Origin: Pseudoalteromonas undina
Lineage (GTDB): Bacteria > Pseudomonadota > Gammaproteobacteria > Enterobacterales > Alteromonadaceae
Length of the DNA: 64,000 nt
Assembly (NCBI RefSeq): GCF_000238275.3
Contig: NZ_AHCF03000003.1
Location: 806,001 to 870,000 of the forward strand
Direction of reading: 5' to 3'
The notes beneath the pieces were generated by a model. It ran no database searches and had not been told where the DNA came from. It saw only the letters and a program-made list of their open reading frames with translations. Below, piece after piece: positions 1 to 9,491 of this stretch (within the stretch, counting starts at the first letter, position 1; the number at the start of each line of letters is the position of its first letter). A program made the position numbers and the translations under genes.

Positions 1-225
1 ATAGATAATAGCCAATATGGGCCAGCTGAAGAGGGCTATCAGTTGACTATGGATGCTGAGCATATCGGGGCTAAAAAATATAAAACCGAGCAACAACAAG
101 AAGAGATAAATAGATTGCAGCTGCAACTTAGTGAGCTGAAGTCTCAGCAGGCAGCAATAAAACAACAAATTATTGAGCTAGTAATCAACGAAATGAAAAG
201 GCGAGGCGACGACTTCACTGTTTAA
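1..225 (+). CDS. C-terminal part of an unrecognised protein (partial at window edge)
   Basis: The reading frame is open from the first base and ends at TAA 223-225; an internal ATG lies at 43, but the frame reads on upstream, so this is probably the tail of a longer gene. The visible 74 residues are rich in Gln, Glu, Lys and Leu, and the last 50 look like an amphipathic coiled-coil helix (runs such as QQQEEINRLQLQLSELK). I do not recognise a family. Either a truncated longer protein or a small 60-residue protein starting at 43. Confidence 0.45.
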   Translation: MDNSQYGPAEEGYQLTMDAEHIGAKKYKTEQQQEEINRLQLQLSELKSQQAAIKQQIIELVINEMKRRGDDFTV

Positions 226-247
226 CCTTGTAATATACGCAGAGAAG

Positions 248-772
248 TTAGTTTTTAAACTCAATTCTTTCTACTTCAAGCCTAAATTTCCCCGCCTGTT
301 TACCTGCAATCATAAAGCCAAGCTGCTTTATCTCTTTAAAGCTAATTGTAGGCTGTTGTTCAAGTAAGCGGCCGCGATAAGTAAGCTGAAAATCTTCAGG
401 TAAAAACTCAATATTAAGCCACTCACTCTTCGTGGTACTGAACGAGTGTGTATAAGCCGCCCCATCCATGTACTCATTAGTTCTTAAGCGTAATTGGTAG
501 GTTTGACCATCGCCCTTAACACGCAGCACTATTTTTGTAATATTTTGGTTTTTTACATCCAACGGTGTTCTTATTGAAGCAAACCCTCCATTGTTTGCAA
601 GCGATACGTTGCCTGTAAACACTAAATTGCCGTCATTTTGTAAAACCTGACTATTAGAAATGCCACCCATCACCGAATCATTAACCACATACCAGCGAGC
701 ATTGGCGTTTGCCTCGGTGGTGGCAAACAGTAAGTTAAACACAAAAAGTGATGAGAGTTGTTTGGTGTTCAT
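248..772 (-). CDS. CIA30-family periplasmic/secreted protein
   Basis: A 174-residue protein with a probable signal peptide (residues 1-23, ending in an A-N-A-type site) followed by a single CIA30-like beta-sandwich domain. The opening WYVVNDSVMGGISNS and the central VKGDGQTYQLRLRTN are the hallmark strands of the complex I intermediate-associated protein 30 family (PF08547), which in bacteria is found as stand-alone exported proteins of unknown role. The galactose-binding-like fold suggests ligand or sugar binding, but nothing in the context fixes it. It lies convergent to the partial gene at 1-225 and divergent from the RDD gene. Confidence 0.75.
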   Translation of the reverse strand: MNTKQLSSLFVFNLLFATTEANANARWYVVNDSVMGGISNSQVLQNDGNLVFTGNVSLANNGGFASIRTPLDVKNQNITKIVLRVKGDGQTYQLRLRTNEYMDGAAYTHSFSTTKSEWLNIEFLPEDFQLTYRGRLLEQQPTISFKEIKQLGFMIAGKQAGKFRLEVERIEFKN

Positions 773-957
773 GAGCTCTTCCTAGTAGCTTTACATTCAA
801 TACGATACAATAGATTAATTGTTCACTCTTTTAAGAATTAATCTACACCTAGCGGCTATTTTTAATGTTAGCTCTCGTTATCCATTTTATTCTCTTGAGC
901 AAAAATTAAAAAGCGCGTAATTTAACCGCGTTACCTATTTTAATAACAAGTATAATA

Positions 958-1968
958 ATGAAAGTACAAGAATTAGAACAATTAGCGTTATCTAAAGCCG
1001 AAACCCGAGAAGTGATCACGCCGTATGCCTTTAAGGTTGATAATGCTTTACTTGGCTTGCCTTTGGCTTCGCCGACTCGGCGAGCATTAGCTATGATTAT
1101 CGATGTAGCATTAATATTCTTAGCTGCAAAGATCAGTGCGACAATTATTGCATTCGTTGCTGCTATGGCGTTTTACAAAGGAACGGCGCAGCAATACCTT
1201 CCTAAAATGTCGAATGTGTGGCGAAGAATATTAAAAATAGTAGCAGCAAGTATTTTATTTGTAAGTGCTCTTGCTGTGCTTTCAATTGGCATAGATTACT
1301 TAGAAGGCGCTGACCCTGATCAAGGCTTAACTGTTCAAGGCTTAAAAATACAAGATGACATTGAGCTTAATTCCACAGAAAAAAAGCAGGTAAATGCTTA
1401 CTTAGTGCAAACAGCCGACGAAAGCTGTGAGCAATCTTGTCAACAAAATGCACTTGATAATTTGATTGGGCAAGTACCCAAATTAGCCGAAATGGACGAC
1501 CTACAAAACCCACAACTTGCAAAAGCATTTTTACAATTATTAGTGCTTGGTGAAAATAACGGATTAAAGCTTGCGCAGTTAACAGAAGATAAACCCGCAC
1601 AAACAACCACACACAGTATTTTGCAGTGGGGCAAAGGTATTATTCAAGATTTAGGTTTGGGTTTTGGCTGGGCGGCTGTGTACTTCACACTGTTTTCTTT
1701 ATTATGGCGCGGTCAAACCCCTGGTAAAAAGCTCTGTAACACCAGAGTGGTTGCATTAAGTGGTGAATCACTGGGTTTACTTGATTGTTTTGGCCGCTAC
1801 GGTGGTTACGGTGCAGGTTTTGCCACTGGCTTGTTAGGTTTTTTACAAGTTTACTGGGACCCAAACAGACAAGCTATTCAAGATAAAATATCAGCCACGG
1901 TGGTTATTAAAGGGAGTATTAACCAAGTTGTAAATGTGCAAACGGTAGAAGAGACTGTTAAAAGTTAA
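958..1968 (+). CDS. RDD family membrane protein
   Basis: 336 residues. The RDD domain is split: an N-terminal hydrophobic segment (about 40-75, beginning PLASPTRRALAMIIDV, with the R and D that name the family) and a C-terminal pair of membrane helices (about 225-300) including RGQTPGKKLCNTRVV and the closing D-P-N-R-Q-A-I-Q-D-K. Between them lies a soluble insert of about 110 residues with several Cys. RDD proteins are integral membrane proteins of mostly unknown function; some have been linked to ion/proton exchange. The start ATG 958 has only a weak ribosome site. Confidence 0.75.
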   Translation: MKVQELEQLALSKAETREVITPYAFKVDNALLGLPLASPTRRALAMIIDVALIFLAAKISATIIAFVAAMAFYKGTAQQYLPKMSNVWRRILKIVAASILFVSALAVLSIGIDYLEGADPDQGLTVQGLKIQDDIELNSTEKKQVNAYLVQTADESCEQSCQQNALDNLIGQVPKLAEMDDLQNPQLAKAFLQLLVLGENNGLKLAQLTEDKPAQTTTHSILQWGKGIIQDLGLGFGWAAVYFTLFSLLWRGQTPGKKLCNTRVVALSGESLGLLDCFGRYGGYGAGFATGLLGFLQVYWDPNRQAIQDKISATVVIKGSINQVVNVQTVEETVKS

Positions 1969-1990
1969 CTCTGTTTCATAACTTACAAGG

Positions 1991-2226
1991 ATGGTTATGA
2001 AAGTTTTAATGATTGTATTTATTAATCTGTATTTTATTAGCACAAACGCATCAGCTTACGTCTTTTATTTTAGATGAACAACGCAGTCTCAGCGTTTGTT
2101 GAAAAGTTACAAGCACATAAAAGTGACAATTTAATTATAAATAAACGTTACTTTGAAGATGAAACTCATGACACAGTCGCTGCCCTTAGTTGGTATTATG
2201 GGTTGAAAAGCATACTTAAAAGATAA
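1991..2226 (+). pseudogene. Decayed IroE/Fes-like alpha/beta hydrolase (esterase) remnant
   Basis: ATG 1991 opens a 22-residue hydrophobic signal peptide (ending TNASA) but the frame stops at 2073. In the next frame the bases continue as LTSFILDEQRSLSV, which resembles the start of the PF00756 esterase domain (pattern S-x-I-L-x-E-x-R). After a large internal deletion, ATG 2074 begins a 50-residue stretch whose RYFEDETHDTVAALSWYYG resembles the end of the same family, with the catalytic His region (E-x-H-x-[ST]-V). About 200 central residues are missing, so it is non-functional. Family assignment rests on these short matches only. Confidence 0.5.
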
Positions 2227-2256
2227 TTTTATCATTGAAGTTGAATGGGAGTTTAA

Positions 2257-2850
2257 TTGCTAAATATAAAGCACAAAGAGTTTCATAAAAGTTTTTTATA
2301 TCTATTAATTATATTCGTACTAATGAGCTATTTAGTATTGCTCATTGGATGGTACGAGTTTAACGATCCTGCTCTTATTGCTAATGAGCGATTACATTTT
2401 ATAGAGCTAGTAGTGCTACCTATATTAACTATGGCAGTGATATATACATTATTTAAAAAGTATAGGTGTGATCACAACTTTAATTATTTAATAACTCGTC
2501 ACTTTTTTAAAGGTAGCAGGCTAGTAAAAGGATTTTTGATAGTAATGTACCCTTGTTTGATCTATATGGCGTTGTGGAAATTTAGCGTAGTTCCCATTAT
2601 GTATTATGCTGAAAATAATTTAGGCGAACTGTGGTCTGAAGAATATTTTTTAACTGATGTAACTACATGTATTATAAATGATCAGCAGCAATGTATAACA
2701 TTAAACATTGCTGATTTATCCACTGGTGAAGAGCATTCGTTTAGATGGTACTTAGATACAGACGAGCTACAAACACTTAAAAACAAAAAAATAAATTTAG
2801 TCGGTGAAAAAAGTTACTTTGGCTATCTTGTTAACGAAATACAATGGTAA
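2257..2850 (+). CDS. Unrecognised membrane protein with C-terminal soluble domain
   Basis: 197 residues read from TTG 2257, chosen because TGGGAG (2246-2251) sits five bases upstream. Three membrane segments are visible: about 12-33, 45-66 and 88-112. The remaining 85 residues are soluble and contain two Cys in C-I-I-N-D-Q-Q-Q-C. I recognise no family. It lies between a decayed esterase and a frameshifted gene, in a stretch of A+T-rich, loosely spaced genes that may have been acquired. Confidence 0.55.
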   Translation: MLNIKHKEFHKSFLYLLIIFVLMSYLVLLIGWYEFNDPALIANERLHFIELVVLPILTMAVIYTLFKKYRCDHNFNYLITRHFFKGSRLVKGFLIVMYPCLIYMALWKFSVVPIMYYAENNLGELWSEEYFLTDVTTCIINDQQQCITLNIADLSTGEEHSFRWYLDTDELQTLKNKKINLVGEKSYFGYLVNEIQW

Positions 2851-2867
2851 AAACGAAAGGGAATTAA

Positions 2868-3319
2868 ATGAAAAGTAATAATTTTAATGAGAGCATAAAA
2901 GGCTTTTTTGGGGAGTTGGGTTTGTAATAGCAATGCTTGGCGGTATTAGTGCATTCGCCCTGACAATTGCCGCTGATGTTGACAGTGGATTTAAAACAAT
3001 GGTTTCTAATAAAGCATTAGAAACAAGTGATGAATTTAACAATGACTATAATCTAACTCTTTCTGAAATATACAAAGAAAATGGTCAAGTAAGAATCGCA
3101 GCTGAATTAAAAAATATTACTAACGAGAGCATTTATACGGGAACCGTTATTGCTTCTACATTTGACGAAAGTGGCAAGTTTATTGGTAATTGTGTAGGCA
3201 AAAGCACAGACAGCTTCTTAGAACCTAGCGAAGTTAGCTATGTTGACATTAAGTGCAATTTATTTAGATCACAAGCAAGTAAAGTTCACTCGACAAAGCT
3301 TAAAATTAAGTGGTTTTAG
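2868..3319 (+). pseudogene. Membrane-anchored FxLYD-like protein, broken by a one-base frameshift
   Basis: ATG 2868 follows a good ribosome site (AAAGGGAATTAA) but the frame ends after 19 codons. Adding one T to the T6 run at 2904-2909 joins it perfectly to the downstream frame: SIKGFFWGVGFVIAML, giving one membrane anchor and then a 110-residue extracytoplasmic domain. That domain (ELKNITNES..., STFDESGKFIGN, FLEPSEVSYV) has the pattern of FxLYD-type domains. The in-frame ATG 2933 lies inside the membrane helix and has no ribosome site, so it is not a convincing start. Either a real inactivating mutation or a sequencing error in a homopolymer. Confidence 0.6.
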
Positions 3320-3352
3320 GCATGTATTCAATTTTTTTAGAGTTAAGTGTAG

Positions 3353-3697
3353 ATGCTAAATAAGCTATTTAGTTGGGAGCGTGGGCGACAAAGATCAGGT
3401 TACGACAAGATGCTGCTCTGTCGTATTTTTGCTCCTTTTAAGTTTGATGTCTATTTGATTAAATTTCCACAAGGGAGTGAAATAAAACCGCATACCGATA
3501 ACGTTAAAACTGGTCGGCACTTTAGGCTCAATATTATATTAAAACATGCCGTCAAGGGCGGTGAGTTTATTTGTGACAACCCAATTATAAATTACAACCG
3601 AGTTAAGCTGTTCAGGCCTGATATAGAACAGCACCAAGTATCAAAAATAGAAAAGGGCAGTCGTTATATTTTAAGCATAGGCTGGATTAAAAAATAG
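3353..3697 (+). CDS. Small 2OG-Fe(II) oxygenase-like protein
   Basis: 114 residues. IKPHTDNVKTGRHFRLNIIL gives the H-x-D iron-binding pair, and the end (DIEQHQVSKIEKGSRYILSIGW) gives the distal His and the Arg that usually contacts 2-oxoglutarate in the double-stranded beta-helix of this superfamily. Length is short for the family, so it may be a minimal hydroxylase. Substrate unknown. The start ATG 3353 has a poor ribosome site and the first 20 residues do not look like a conserved core. Confidence 0.55.
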   Translation: MLNKLFSWERGRQRSGYDKMLLCRIFAPFKFDVYLIKFPQGSEIKPHTDNVKTGRHFRLNIILKHAVKGGEFICDNPIINYNRVKLFRPDIEQHQVSKIEKGSRYILSIGWIKK

Positions 3698-3703
3698 ATT
3701 TGC

Positions 3704-3772
3704 GAAGGTTGGTTAGATACCAGAGCAACCTTTCTCTTACTGATAGCTGACAACTAATAGTTATCAGCTATA
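3704..3772. terminator. Two hairpins between convergent genes
   Basis: First hairpin: GAAGGTTG (3704-3711) pairs with CAACCTTTC (3726-3734), followed by TCTT. Second: GATAGCTGACAACTA (3742-3756) against TAGTTATCAGCTATA (3758-3772). They lie between the oxygenase-like gene and lnt, which converge, and could terminate transcription in both directions. Confidence 0.4.
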
Positions 3773-3774
3773 GT

Positions 3775-5337
3775 TTACTTCTTAAACCTAACCCCAAATC
3801 CAATCATACCCAATAACAATATAAATCCCCATACAAACCCATTGCTGTATTGGCTATACACGCTATCCCCTTGTATGAGCTTTATATTGGCTTTGAGTGT
3901 GGTAGCTTCAAACTGTGGCATAGTTTGGCGTGTTTGGCTTATTGGGTCGTATACGCCACTTATACCGTTGTTGGTAACACGTATTAGTGGACGTTGTAGT
4001 TCAAGGGCGCGCATGCGGGCAATTTGCATATGCTGGTGAGGGCCGATTGAATCACCAAACCAAGCATCATTACTCACCGTAAATAATATGTCTGAGTCGC
4101 TTTTATAATTACCCCGCACTAGATCGGCAAATACTATTTCGTAGCAAATAGCAGGCAGTAGGTTAAAGCCATTCGCACGTAAGTTATTTTGCACTTTATC
4201 ACCGCGAGAGAACGATGACATAGGCAAATCAAATAACGGAGCGATGGGGCGTAGTATGTCTTCAAAGGGAACAAACTCACCAATCGGCAGTAATTGATGC
4301 TTTTGATAGCGGTTACTATCTAAGTAACGATAGTGGCCGTGTTCATCACTTTGCTCTTTGTTACCGACCACAATCAGGGTATTGAAAATGGTTTTAGTGT
4401 CGCGTTGGTAATCGACAATACCGGTCACTAATGCGGTTTTATTAAATGAGGCGGCACTGTCTAAGCCTGCTAAATACGAATCGGCAAGCGCTTCTATTTC
4501 AGGCACTGCAGCTTCAGGCCACACAATTAAATCGGCATCCCAGTGACGGCGCGTCATATCCTGATACTGACTCATGGTGGTCCAAAACTCACTGGGGTCA
4601 AAGCGCAAGTGTTGTTTTATATTACCTTGTACAAGCAGCACAGAGAGGTCTTTATCGGAGTAATGGGTTACCTTTGTAAAGTGTGCGCCTGCGAAGACAA
4701 GCAAAACCACAGCAGCGGTAACAACAGGCATTTTAAATTGTTTTTGCGCTAAGCTGTACAATGCAAAGCCAATGGCAATACATAATAGCGTGAGCCCAAA
4801 TTCACCAATTAAAGGAGCAAGGGCATTCAGAGGGCTATCGGTTTGTGTATAACCAAAGCTTAACCAAGGAAAACCAGTTAACAGGTTGGCACGCAAATAT
4901 TCACTAATAGCAAAACAAGGGAGTAATAGCGCTGCAAAACTTATAGAACCGTTTGAAAAGCGAGTAGTTGCCCACAGCGCCAGCGCAGGAAATAACGCAA
5001 GGTAGCTACAAAGCAGTGTCATTAATGCAATTGAGGCGACCAGTGGCATACCGCCAAAGGTGGCGATAGAAACATGTACCCAACTTATACCTGCACCAAA
5101 CCAGCCTAGACCAAATATAAAGCCATATTTAGCGGCGGTTTTAGCATGTACTTTTCCATTAAGGTTTGCAGGAATACAAAAAAATAGCGAGCCTATGCTA
5201 AAAAATACAATCGGCCAAATACCAAAAGGCGCGTAGCTAAAAGTTAAAACAAGGCCCGCAACCAGTGCGAGCCATGCTTTTTTATCTTTTGCTAGTAGGG
5301 TGAGACTAGTTAGCAGTTTCTTCACTGTCGTTATCAT
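3775..5337 (-). CDS. lnt: Apolipoprotein N-acyltransferase
   Basis: Inner-membrane enzyme that adds the third acyl chain to the N-terminal Cys of lipoproteins. 520 residues, usual length. Residues 20-220 hold six or so membrane helices; from about 230 a nitrilase-like periplasmic domain carries the catalytic triad: E275 in VWPEAAVPE, K347 in YQKHQLLP and C398 in AICYEIVF. A last helix (about 498-517) anchors the C terminus. Its start overlaps the end of corC by 32 bases, so the two are translated from one message, as in many gammaproteobacteria. Confidence 0.93.
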   Translation of the reverse strand: MITTVKKLLTSLTLLAKDKKAWLALVAGLVLTFSYAPFGIWPIVFFSIGSLFFCIPANLNGKVHAKTAAKYGFIFGLGWFGAGISWVHVSIATFGGMPLVASIALMTLLCSYLALFPALALWATTRFSNGSISFAALLLPCFAISEYLRANLLTGFPWLSFGYTQTDSPLNALAPLIGEFGLTLLCIAIGFALYSLAQKQFKMPVVTAAVVLLVFAGAHFTKVTHYSDKDLSVLLVQGNIKQHLRFDPSEFWTTMSQYQDMTRRHWDADLIVWPEAAVPEIEALADSYLAGLDSAASFNKTALVTGIVDYQRDTKTIFNTLIVVGNKEQSDEHGHYRYLDSNRYQKHQLLPIGEFVPFEDILRPIAPLFDLPMSSFSRGDKVQNNLRANGFNLLPAICYEIVFADLVRGNYKSDSDILFTVSNDAWFGDSIGPHQHMQIARMRALELQRPLIRVTNNGISGVYDPISQTRQTMPQFEATTLKANIKLIQGDSVYSQYSNGFVWGFILLLGMIGFGVRFKK

Positions 5338-6190
5338 CAGCCTTAGGAATGGTGACTTGCAGTTGCAATATTCGACGATTATCAGAATTGGTTACTTTAA
5401 ACTGAAATCCTTCTATATCGATGGTTTCGCCACGGCTCGGCATATGGCCAAAGGCGTGTAACACGGTACCACCAATAGTATCGGCGTCTTGCGAGCTATA
5501 ACCTGATTTAAAATGCTCGTTAAAGTCATCTACAGGGGTCAGTGCCTGCACAACGTAAACATGCTTAGCCAGTTGACGAATATCTTGTTGTTCTTCTTCT
5601 TCATCGTGCTCATCTTCGATTTCGCCAACAATGATCTCAAGAATATCTTCAATGGTTACTAAACCCGATACACCGCCGTATTCATCAATTACAATCGCCA
5701 TATGGTAGCGTTGCTGACGAAATTCATTAAGCAGGGTATCCACCCGTTTACTTTCAGGCACTACCATGGCAGGGCGCAAATAGTCACGTAGCGATGGTAA
5801 ATGCTCATCTTTATTTAAAATGAGGGGTAATAAGTCTTTTGCGAGTAAAATCCCTTCTACATGGTCTTTATCTTCACACACTACCGGGAAACGAGAGTGG
5901 GTAGAGTCAACCATCATAGGTATGTGCTCTTCAAGCGGGCTATCAATTTCCAAAGTGACCATTTGTGAGCGCGGGATCATAATATCTCGCACTTTGAGCT
6001 CAGACACGCCAAGCACACCTTCAATCATTTCTTTGGTTTCAGGATCGATTACATCCCGCTCTTGGGCATCGGCAATTACCTCAACCAGCTCTTCTCTATT
6101 CTGGGGTTCCCCTTGCAACATCTGGGTTATACGACCCAGCCAAGTTTTGCCAGAAGAACCCTGGCTAGATTGCGAGTTATCGTCGCTCAT
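5306..6190 (-). CDS. corC: CBS-domain protein CorC/YbeX
   Basis: 294 residues: a tandem CBS pair (about 68-190, with [12 protein letters not shown] and [10 protein letters not shown]) followed by a CorC_HlyC transporter-associated domain (about 205-285, [20 protein letters not shown] before it). No membrane segments. Historically tied to Mg/Co efflux with CorA; in E. coli ybeX also affects ribosome maturation, which fits its place between ybeY and lnt. The run of acidic residues before the last domain is typical. Confidence 0.9.
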   Translation of the reverse strand: MSDDNSQSSQGSSGKTWLGRITQMLQGEPQNREELVEVIADAQERDVIDPETKEMIEGVLGVSELKVRDIMIPRSQMVTLEIDSPLEEHIPMMVDSTHSRFPVVCEDKDHVEGILLAKDLLPLILNKDEHLPSLRDYLRPAMVVPESKRVDTLLNEFRQQRYHMAIVIDEYGGVSGLVTIEDILEIIVGEIEDEHDEEEEQQDIRQLAKHVYVVQALTPVDDFNEHFKSGYSSQDADTIGGTVLHAFGHMPSRGETIDIEGFQFKVTNSDNRRILQLQVTIPKADDNDSEETAN

Positions 6191-6212
6191 TACGTCTAAT
6201 TGCTCCGTTTAT

Positions 6213-6671
6213 TTAAATATCGTCCCGATATGGGTCTGCTATGTTTAGTTCAGCAAGTAATTGCTTTTCTATGCTTTCCATCTCTAACGCGTCTTCACTC
6301 TTTATATGGTCAAATCCAAGTAAATGCAAGCATCCATGAATAACCATATGAGCAAAGTGGTCATGAAATGACTTTTCTTGCTCTTGCGCCTCAGCCAAAA
6401 CAATGGCAGGACAAATAATTAAGTCACCCACAAGTGGGATATCAATACCCGGTGGCGCTTCAAATTCAAATGATAATACGTTGGTAGGCTTATTTTTACC
6501 TCGGTAGTCATTATTGAGCTGTTGCGACTGTTCTTCATCGCTGATGACAATGGTCAGCTCAGACTCATCACGATATTGGCTAAGTACTTTATCGGCCCAC
6601 ATGGCAAACTGCTCAAGGCTGGGTAAGTTGTCAAACTCACACGCTATTTGTAAATCAAGTTCTGTTTTCAC
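6213..6671 (-). CDS. ybeY: Endoribonuclease / rRNA maturation factor YbeY
   Basis: Zinc-dependent RNase needed for 16S rRNA 3' processing and ribosome quality control. The metal site HGCLHLLGFDH gives H112, H116 and H122 (H-x3-H-x5-H). I place the start at GTG 6671: it lies four bases after the ybeZ stop, is preceded by AAAGAG, and gives an N terminus (KTELDLQIACE) that matches E. coli YbeY; an ATG at 6710 would add 13 unrelated residues inside ybeZ. Part of ybeZ-ybeY-corC-lnt. Confidence 0.92.
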   Translation of the reverse strand: MKTELDLQIACEFDNLPSLEQFAMWADKVLSQYRDESELTIVISDEEQSQQLNNDYRGKNKPTNVLSFEFEAPPGIDIPLVGDLIICPAIVLAEAQEQEKSFHDHFAHMVIHGCLHLLGFDHIKSEDALEMESIEKQLLAELNIADPYRDDI

Positions 6672-6675
6672 GGTA

Positions 6676-7734
6676 TTACTCTTTAGTAGCAGGTTGCTCT
6701 TGAGCGGCAAGCGCTTCTTTGGCTTGTTGTTTCTCTAATCGCTTAAGGCGTTCACGCTCATCGTTGCGCTCATACGCTTCTACAATGCGGGCTACTACAG
6801 GGTGGCGTACCACATCGTGCGATTTGAAAAAGTTAAAGCTAATTTCATCAACGCCATCTAACACTTCAATAGCATGGCGAAGACCTGAGCGCGCACCCCG
6901 AGGTAAATCAACTTGGGTTATATCGCCGGTGATCACTGCTTTAGAATTAAAACCAATACGGGTTAAGAACATTTTCATTTGCTCTGTAGTGGTATTTTGG
7001 CTTTCATCTAAAATAATAAACGCATCATTAAGTGTGCGCCCACGCATGTAAGCCAATGGCGCAATTTCAATGATGTTTTTTTCAATCAGTTTTTCAACAC
7101 GCTCAAAGCCAAGCATTTCAAATAAGGCATCGTAAAGTGGGCGTAAGTAAGGGTCTATTTTTTGGCTTAAGTCACCCGGTAAAAAGCCGAGTTTTTCACC
7201 CGCTTCAACCGCAGGGCGAGTGAGCAATATACGGCGTATTTCTTGGCGCTCTAGTGCATCAACTGCCGCTGCAACAGCAAGATAGGTTTTACCTGTACCT
7301 GCAGGGCCAATACCAAAGGTAATGTCGTGGTGCAAAATATTAGCAACATACAAGCCTTGGTTATCGTTTCGCGGTTTAATAACGCCACGACGGGTTTTAA
7401 TCATCATTTCTTTGCCATAAGCACTGTGTGCAACATCTTGCTCAAGCGCTTTAGACTCAGTGATGGCTAAATGTACGTTGTCAGGCTCAATTTCGCCAAT
7501 TTCCCCACGTACAGGTTGAGTATCAATATAAAGGTTTTTTAAGATCTCTACCGCGCCGGCGCTACTGTGTAGTTTACCGGTTACTTTAAAAAAGTTATCA
7601 CGATGAATAATTTCAACACCTAGACGGCGTTCAATTTGTTTGATGTTTTCGTCAAACGGGCCACATAATGAAGAAAGGCGTTTGTTGTCGGCAGGTTCTA
7701 AATAAATCTCTAATGTTTTTAACTGATTACTCAA
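6676..7734 (-). CDS. ybeZ: PhoH-like ATPase YbeZ
   Basis: 352 residues. An N-terminal KH-like region (about 30-75) precedes the PhoH ATPase domain with Walker A GPAGTGKT (143-150) and Walker B AFIILDESQN. YbeZ physically and functionally partners YbeY and the two are adjacent here. The start is TTG 7734, with AGGAAG just upstream; no ATG lies nearby. Comparable in length to E. coli YbeZ. Confidence 0.92.
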   Translation of the reverse strand: MSNQLKTLEIYLEPADNKRLSSLCGPFDENIKQIERRLGVEIIHRDNFFKVTGKLHSSAGAVEILKNLYIDTQPVRGEIGEIEPDNVHLAITESKALEQDVAHSAYGKEMMIKTRRGVIKPRNDNQGLYVANILHHDITFGIGPAGTGKTYLAVAAAVDALERQEIRRILLTRPAVEAGEKLGFLPGDLSQKIDPYLRPLYDALFEMLGFERVEKLIEKNIIEIAPLAYMRGRTLNDAFIILDESQNTTTEQMKMFLTRIGFNSKAVITGDITQVDLPRGARSGLRHAIEVLDGVDEISFNFFKSHDVVRHPVVARIVEAYERNDERERLKRLEKQQAKEALAAQEQPATKE

Positions 7735-7788
7735 AATTACTTCCTATTACAGTGCGCCAGCGTTAACTGGCGCAATGAATTTTTGCAA

Positions 7789-9234
7789 CTAAGGTACGAA
7801 AGTAGCGACGCCAATTTCGTTAGCTGTCTCGGTTTTTTGCTCACTCGCTGCTTTAGTTAAAATAGCAGAAGGCGCAATTTCGCGGCGTAAGTTCATTTCT
7901 GATTCTGTACGAATTAAATCGCCACGTAAAGAGTTTGGTAGTGCCTCGGTAATACGTACATCAACAAACTGACCGATCACTGTGTGTGGGCCAACAAAGT
8001 TAACTACACGGTTGTTTTCAGTTCGGCCACGTAGTTCCATCGGGTTCTTCTTAGAAGGACCTTCAACTAAAATACGTTGCTCAGTATCAAACATTTGGCG
8101 GCTAATTTGCTGTGCCATTTGCGTAATACGATTTTGCAATAAGTACAGGCGTTCTTTTTTCTCTTGCTCGGTTACGTCATCTGGCAAATCGGCTGCTGGT
8201 GTACCTGGGCGTGCGCTGTAAATAAAGCTAAAGCTCATATCAAAACCAATATCGTTGATAAGGTTCATAGTAGCTTCAAAATCGGCCTTGCTTTCACCTG
8301 GGAAACCTATGATGAAATCTGACGACATGCTTAGGTTAGGGCGAATTTTACGTAGCTTACGAATTGTTGATTTGTACTCAAGAGCAGTATGACCGCGTTT
8401 CATTAAGTTTAAAACACGGTCTGAACCACTTTGTACTGGAAGGTGTAAGTGATCAACCAGTTCAGGCACATCAGCGTACGCATCAATAATGTCTGGTGTA
8501 AACTCTACAGGGTGTGAGGTGGTGTAACGAATACGGTCAATCCCGTCAATTGCAGCCACTAAACGAATTAGATCTGAGAAATAGCAAATTTCACCATCGT
8601 GTGTATCACCACGGTATGCATTTACGTTTTGACCTAATAGGTTAACTTCACGTACGCCTTGCTCGGCTAACTGTGCAACTTCTAATAATACATCATCAAC
8701 AGGGCGGCTTACTTCTTCACCACGGGTGTAAGGCACAACACAGAAAGTACAGTATTTAGAACAACCTTCCATAATTGATACAAACGCAGAAGGACCTTCC
8801 GCTTTAGGTTCAGGTAAGCGGTCAAATTTTTCAATCTCAGGGAATGAAATATCAACTACAGATGAACCTTTATCGCCTTGTACTTGTTTAATCATCTCAG
8901 GTAAACGGTGCAAAGTTTGTGGACCAAAAATAACATCAACAAACGGAGCACGTTGGCGAATTGAATCACCTTCTTGTGATGCAACACAGCCGCCTACACC
9001 AATAATAAGGTCTGGTTTGTCATCTTTTAATAACTTCCAACGACCTAGTTGGTGAAATACTTTTTCTTGCGCTTTTTCACGAATTGAACAGGTGTTAAGT
9101 AAGATAACATCAGCATCAGCAGCTTCTTCAGTTAGCTGATAGCCGTTGGTAGCATCTAGAAGATCAGCCATTTTCTGAGAGTCGTATTCGTTCATCTGAC
9201 AACCCCAGGTTTTAATATGCAGCTTTTTGCTCAT
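7789..9234 (-). CDS. miaB: tRNA-2-methylthio-N6-dimethylallyladenosine synthase
   Basis: Radical-SAM methylthiotransferase that converts i6A37 to ms2i6A37 in tRNAs reading UNN codons. The N-terminal cluster ligands are C12, C49 and C83; the radical-SAM motif GCSKYCTFC supplies C158, C162 and C165. A C-terminal TRAM domain (about 380-445) binds tRNA. 481 residues, usual length. Divergent from ubiF, as in E. coli, and head of the ybeZ-ybeY-corC-lnt run, separated from ybeZ by 54 bases. Confidence 0.95.
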   Translation of the reverse strand: MSKKLHIKTWGCQMNEYDSQKMADLLDATNGYQLTEEAADADVILLNTCSIREKAQEKVFHQLGRWKLLKDDKPDLIIGVGGCVASQEGDSIRQRAPFVDVIFGPQTLHRLPEMIKQVQGDKGSSVVDISFPEIEKFDRLPEPKAEGPSAFVSIMEGCSKYCTFCVVPYTRGEEVSRPVDDVLLEVAQLAEQGVREVNLLGQNVNAYRGDTHDGEICYFSDLIRLVAAIDGIDRIRYTTSHPVEFTPDIIDAYADVPELVDHLHLPVQSGSDRVLNLMKRGHTALEYKSTIRKLRKIRPNLSMSSDFIIGFPGESKADFEATMNLINDIGFDMSFSFIYSARPGTPAADLPDDVTEQEKKERLYLLQNRITQMAQQISRQMFDTEQRILVEGPSKKNPMELRGRTENNRVVNFVGPHTVIGQFVDVRITEALPNSLRGDLIRTESEMNLRREIAPSAILTKAASEQKTETANEIGVATFVP

Positions 9235-9491
9235 TGAAATATAGCCTCGTGTTCAATTCGATAGTGGCACAAATATGTGCTAGAAACAGGTATAAGTGGC
9301 GGAATTATTAAAATTTCGCTCGACTTAAAGGACGCGTATTTTAGCTGGATACACGCTCAAAACCAAGTATAGATTTCATGTTTGTGATCTGAAATCAATA
9401 TAGTATGGGTTTAATAATAGAATTAAGCGAAGCGCTCACACTGAGCAAACTAATTACGATACAATCTAAGCAGAGTTAAGTCAGAATTAAA

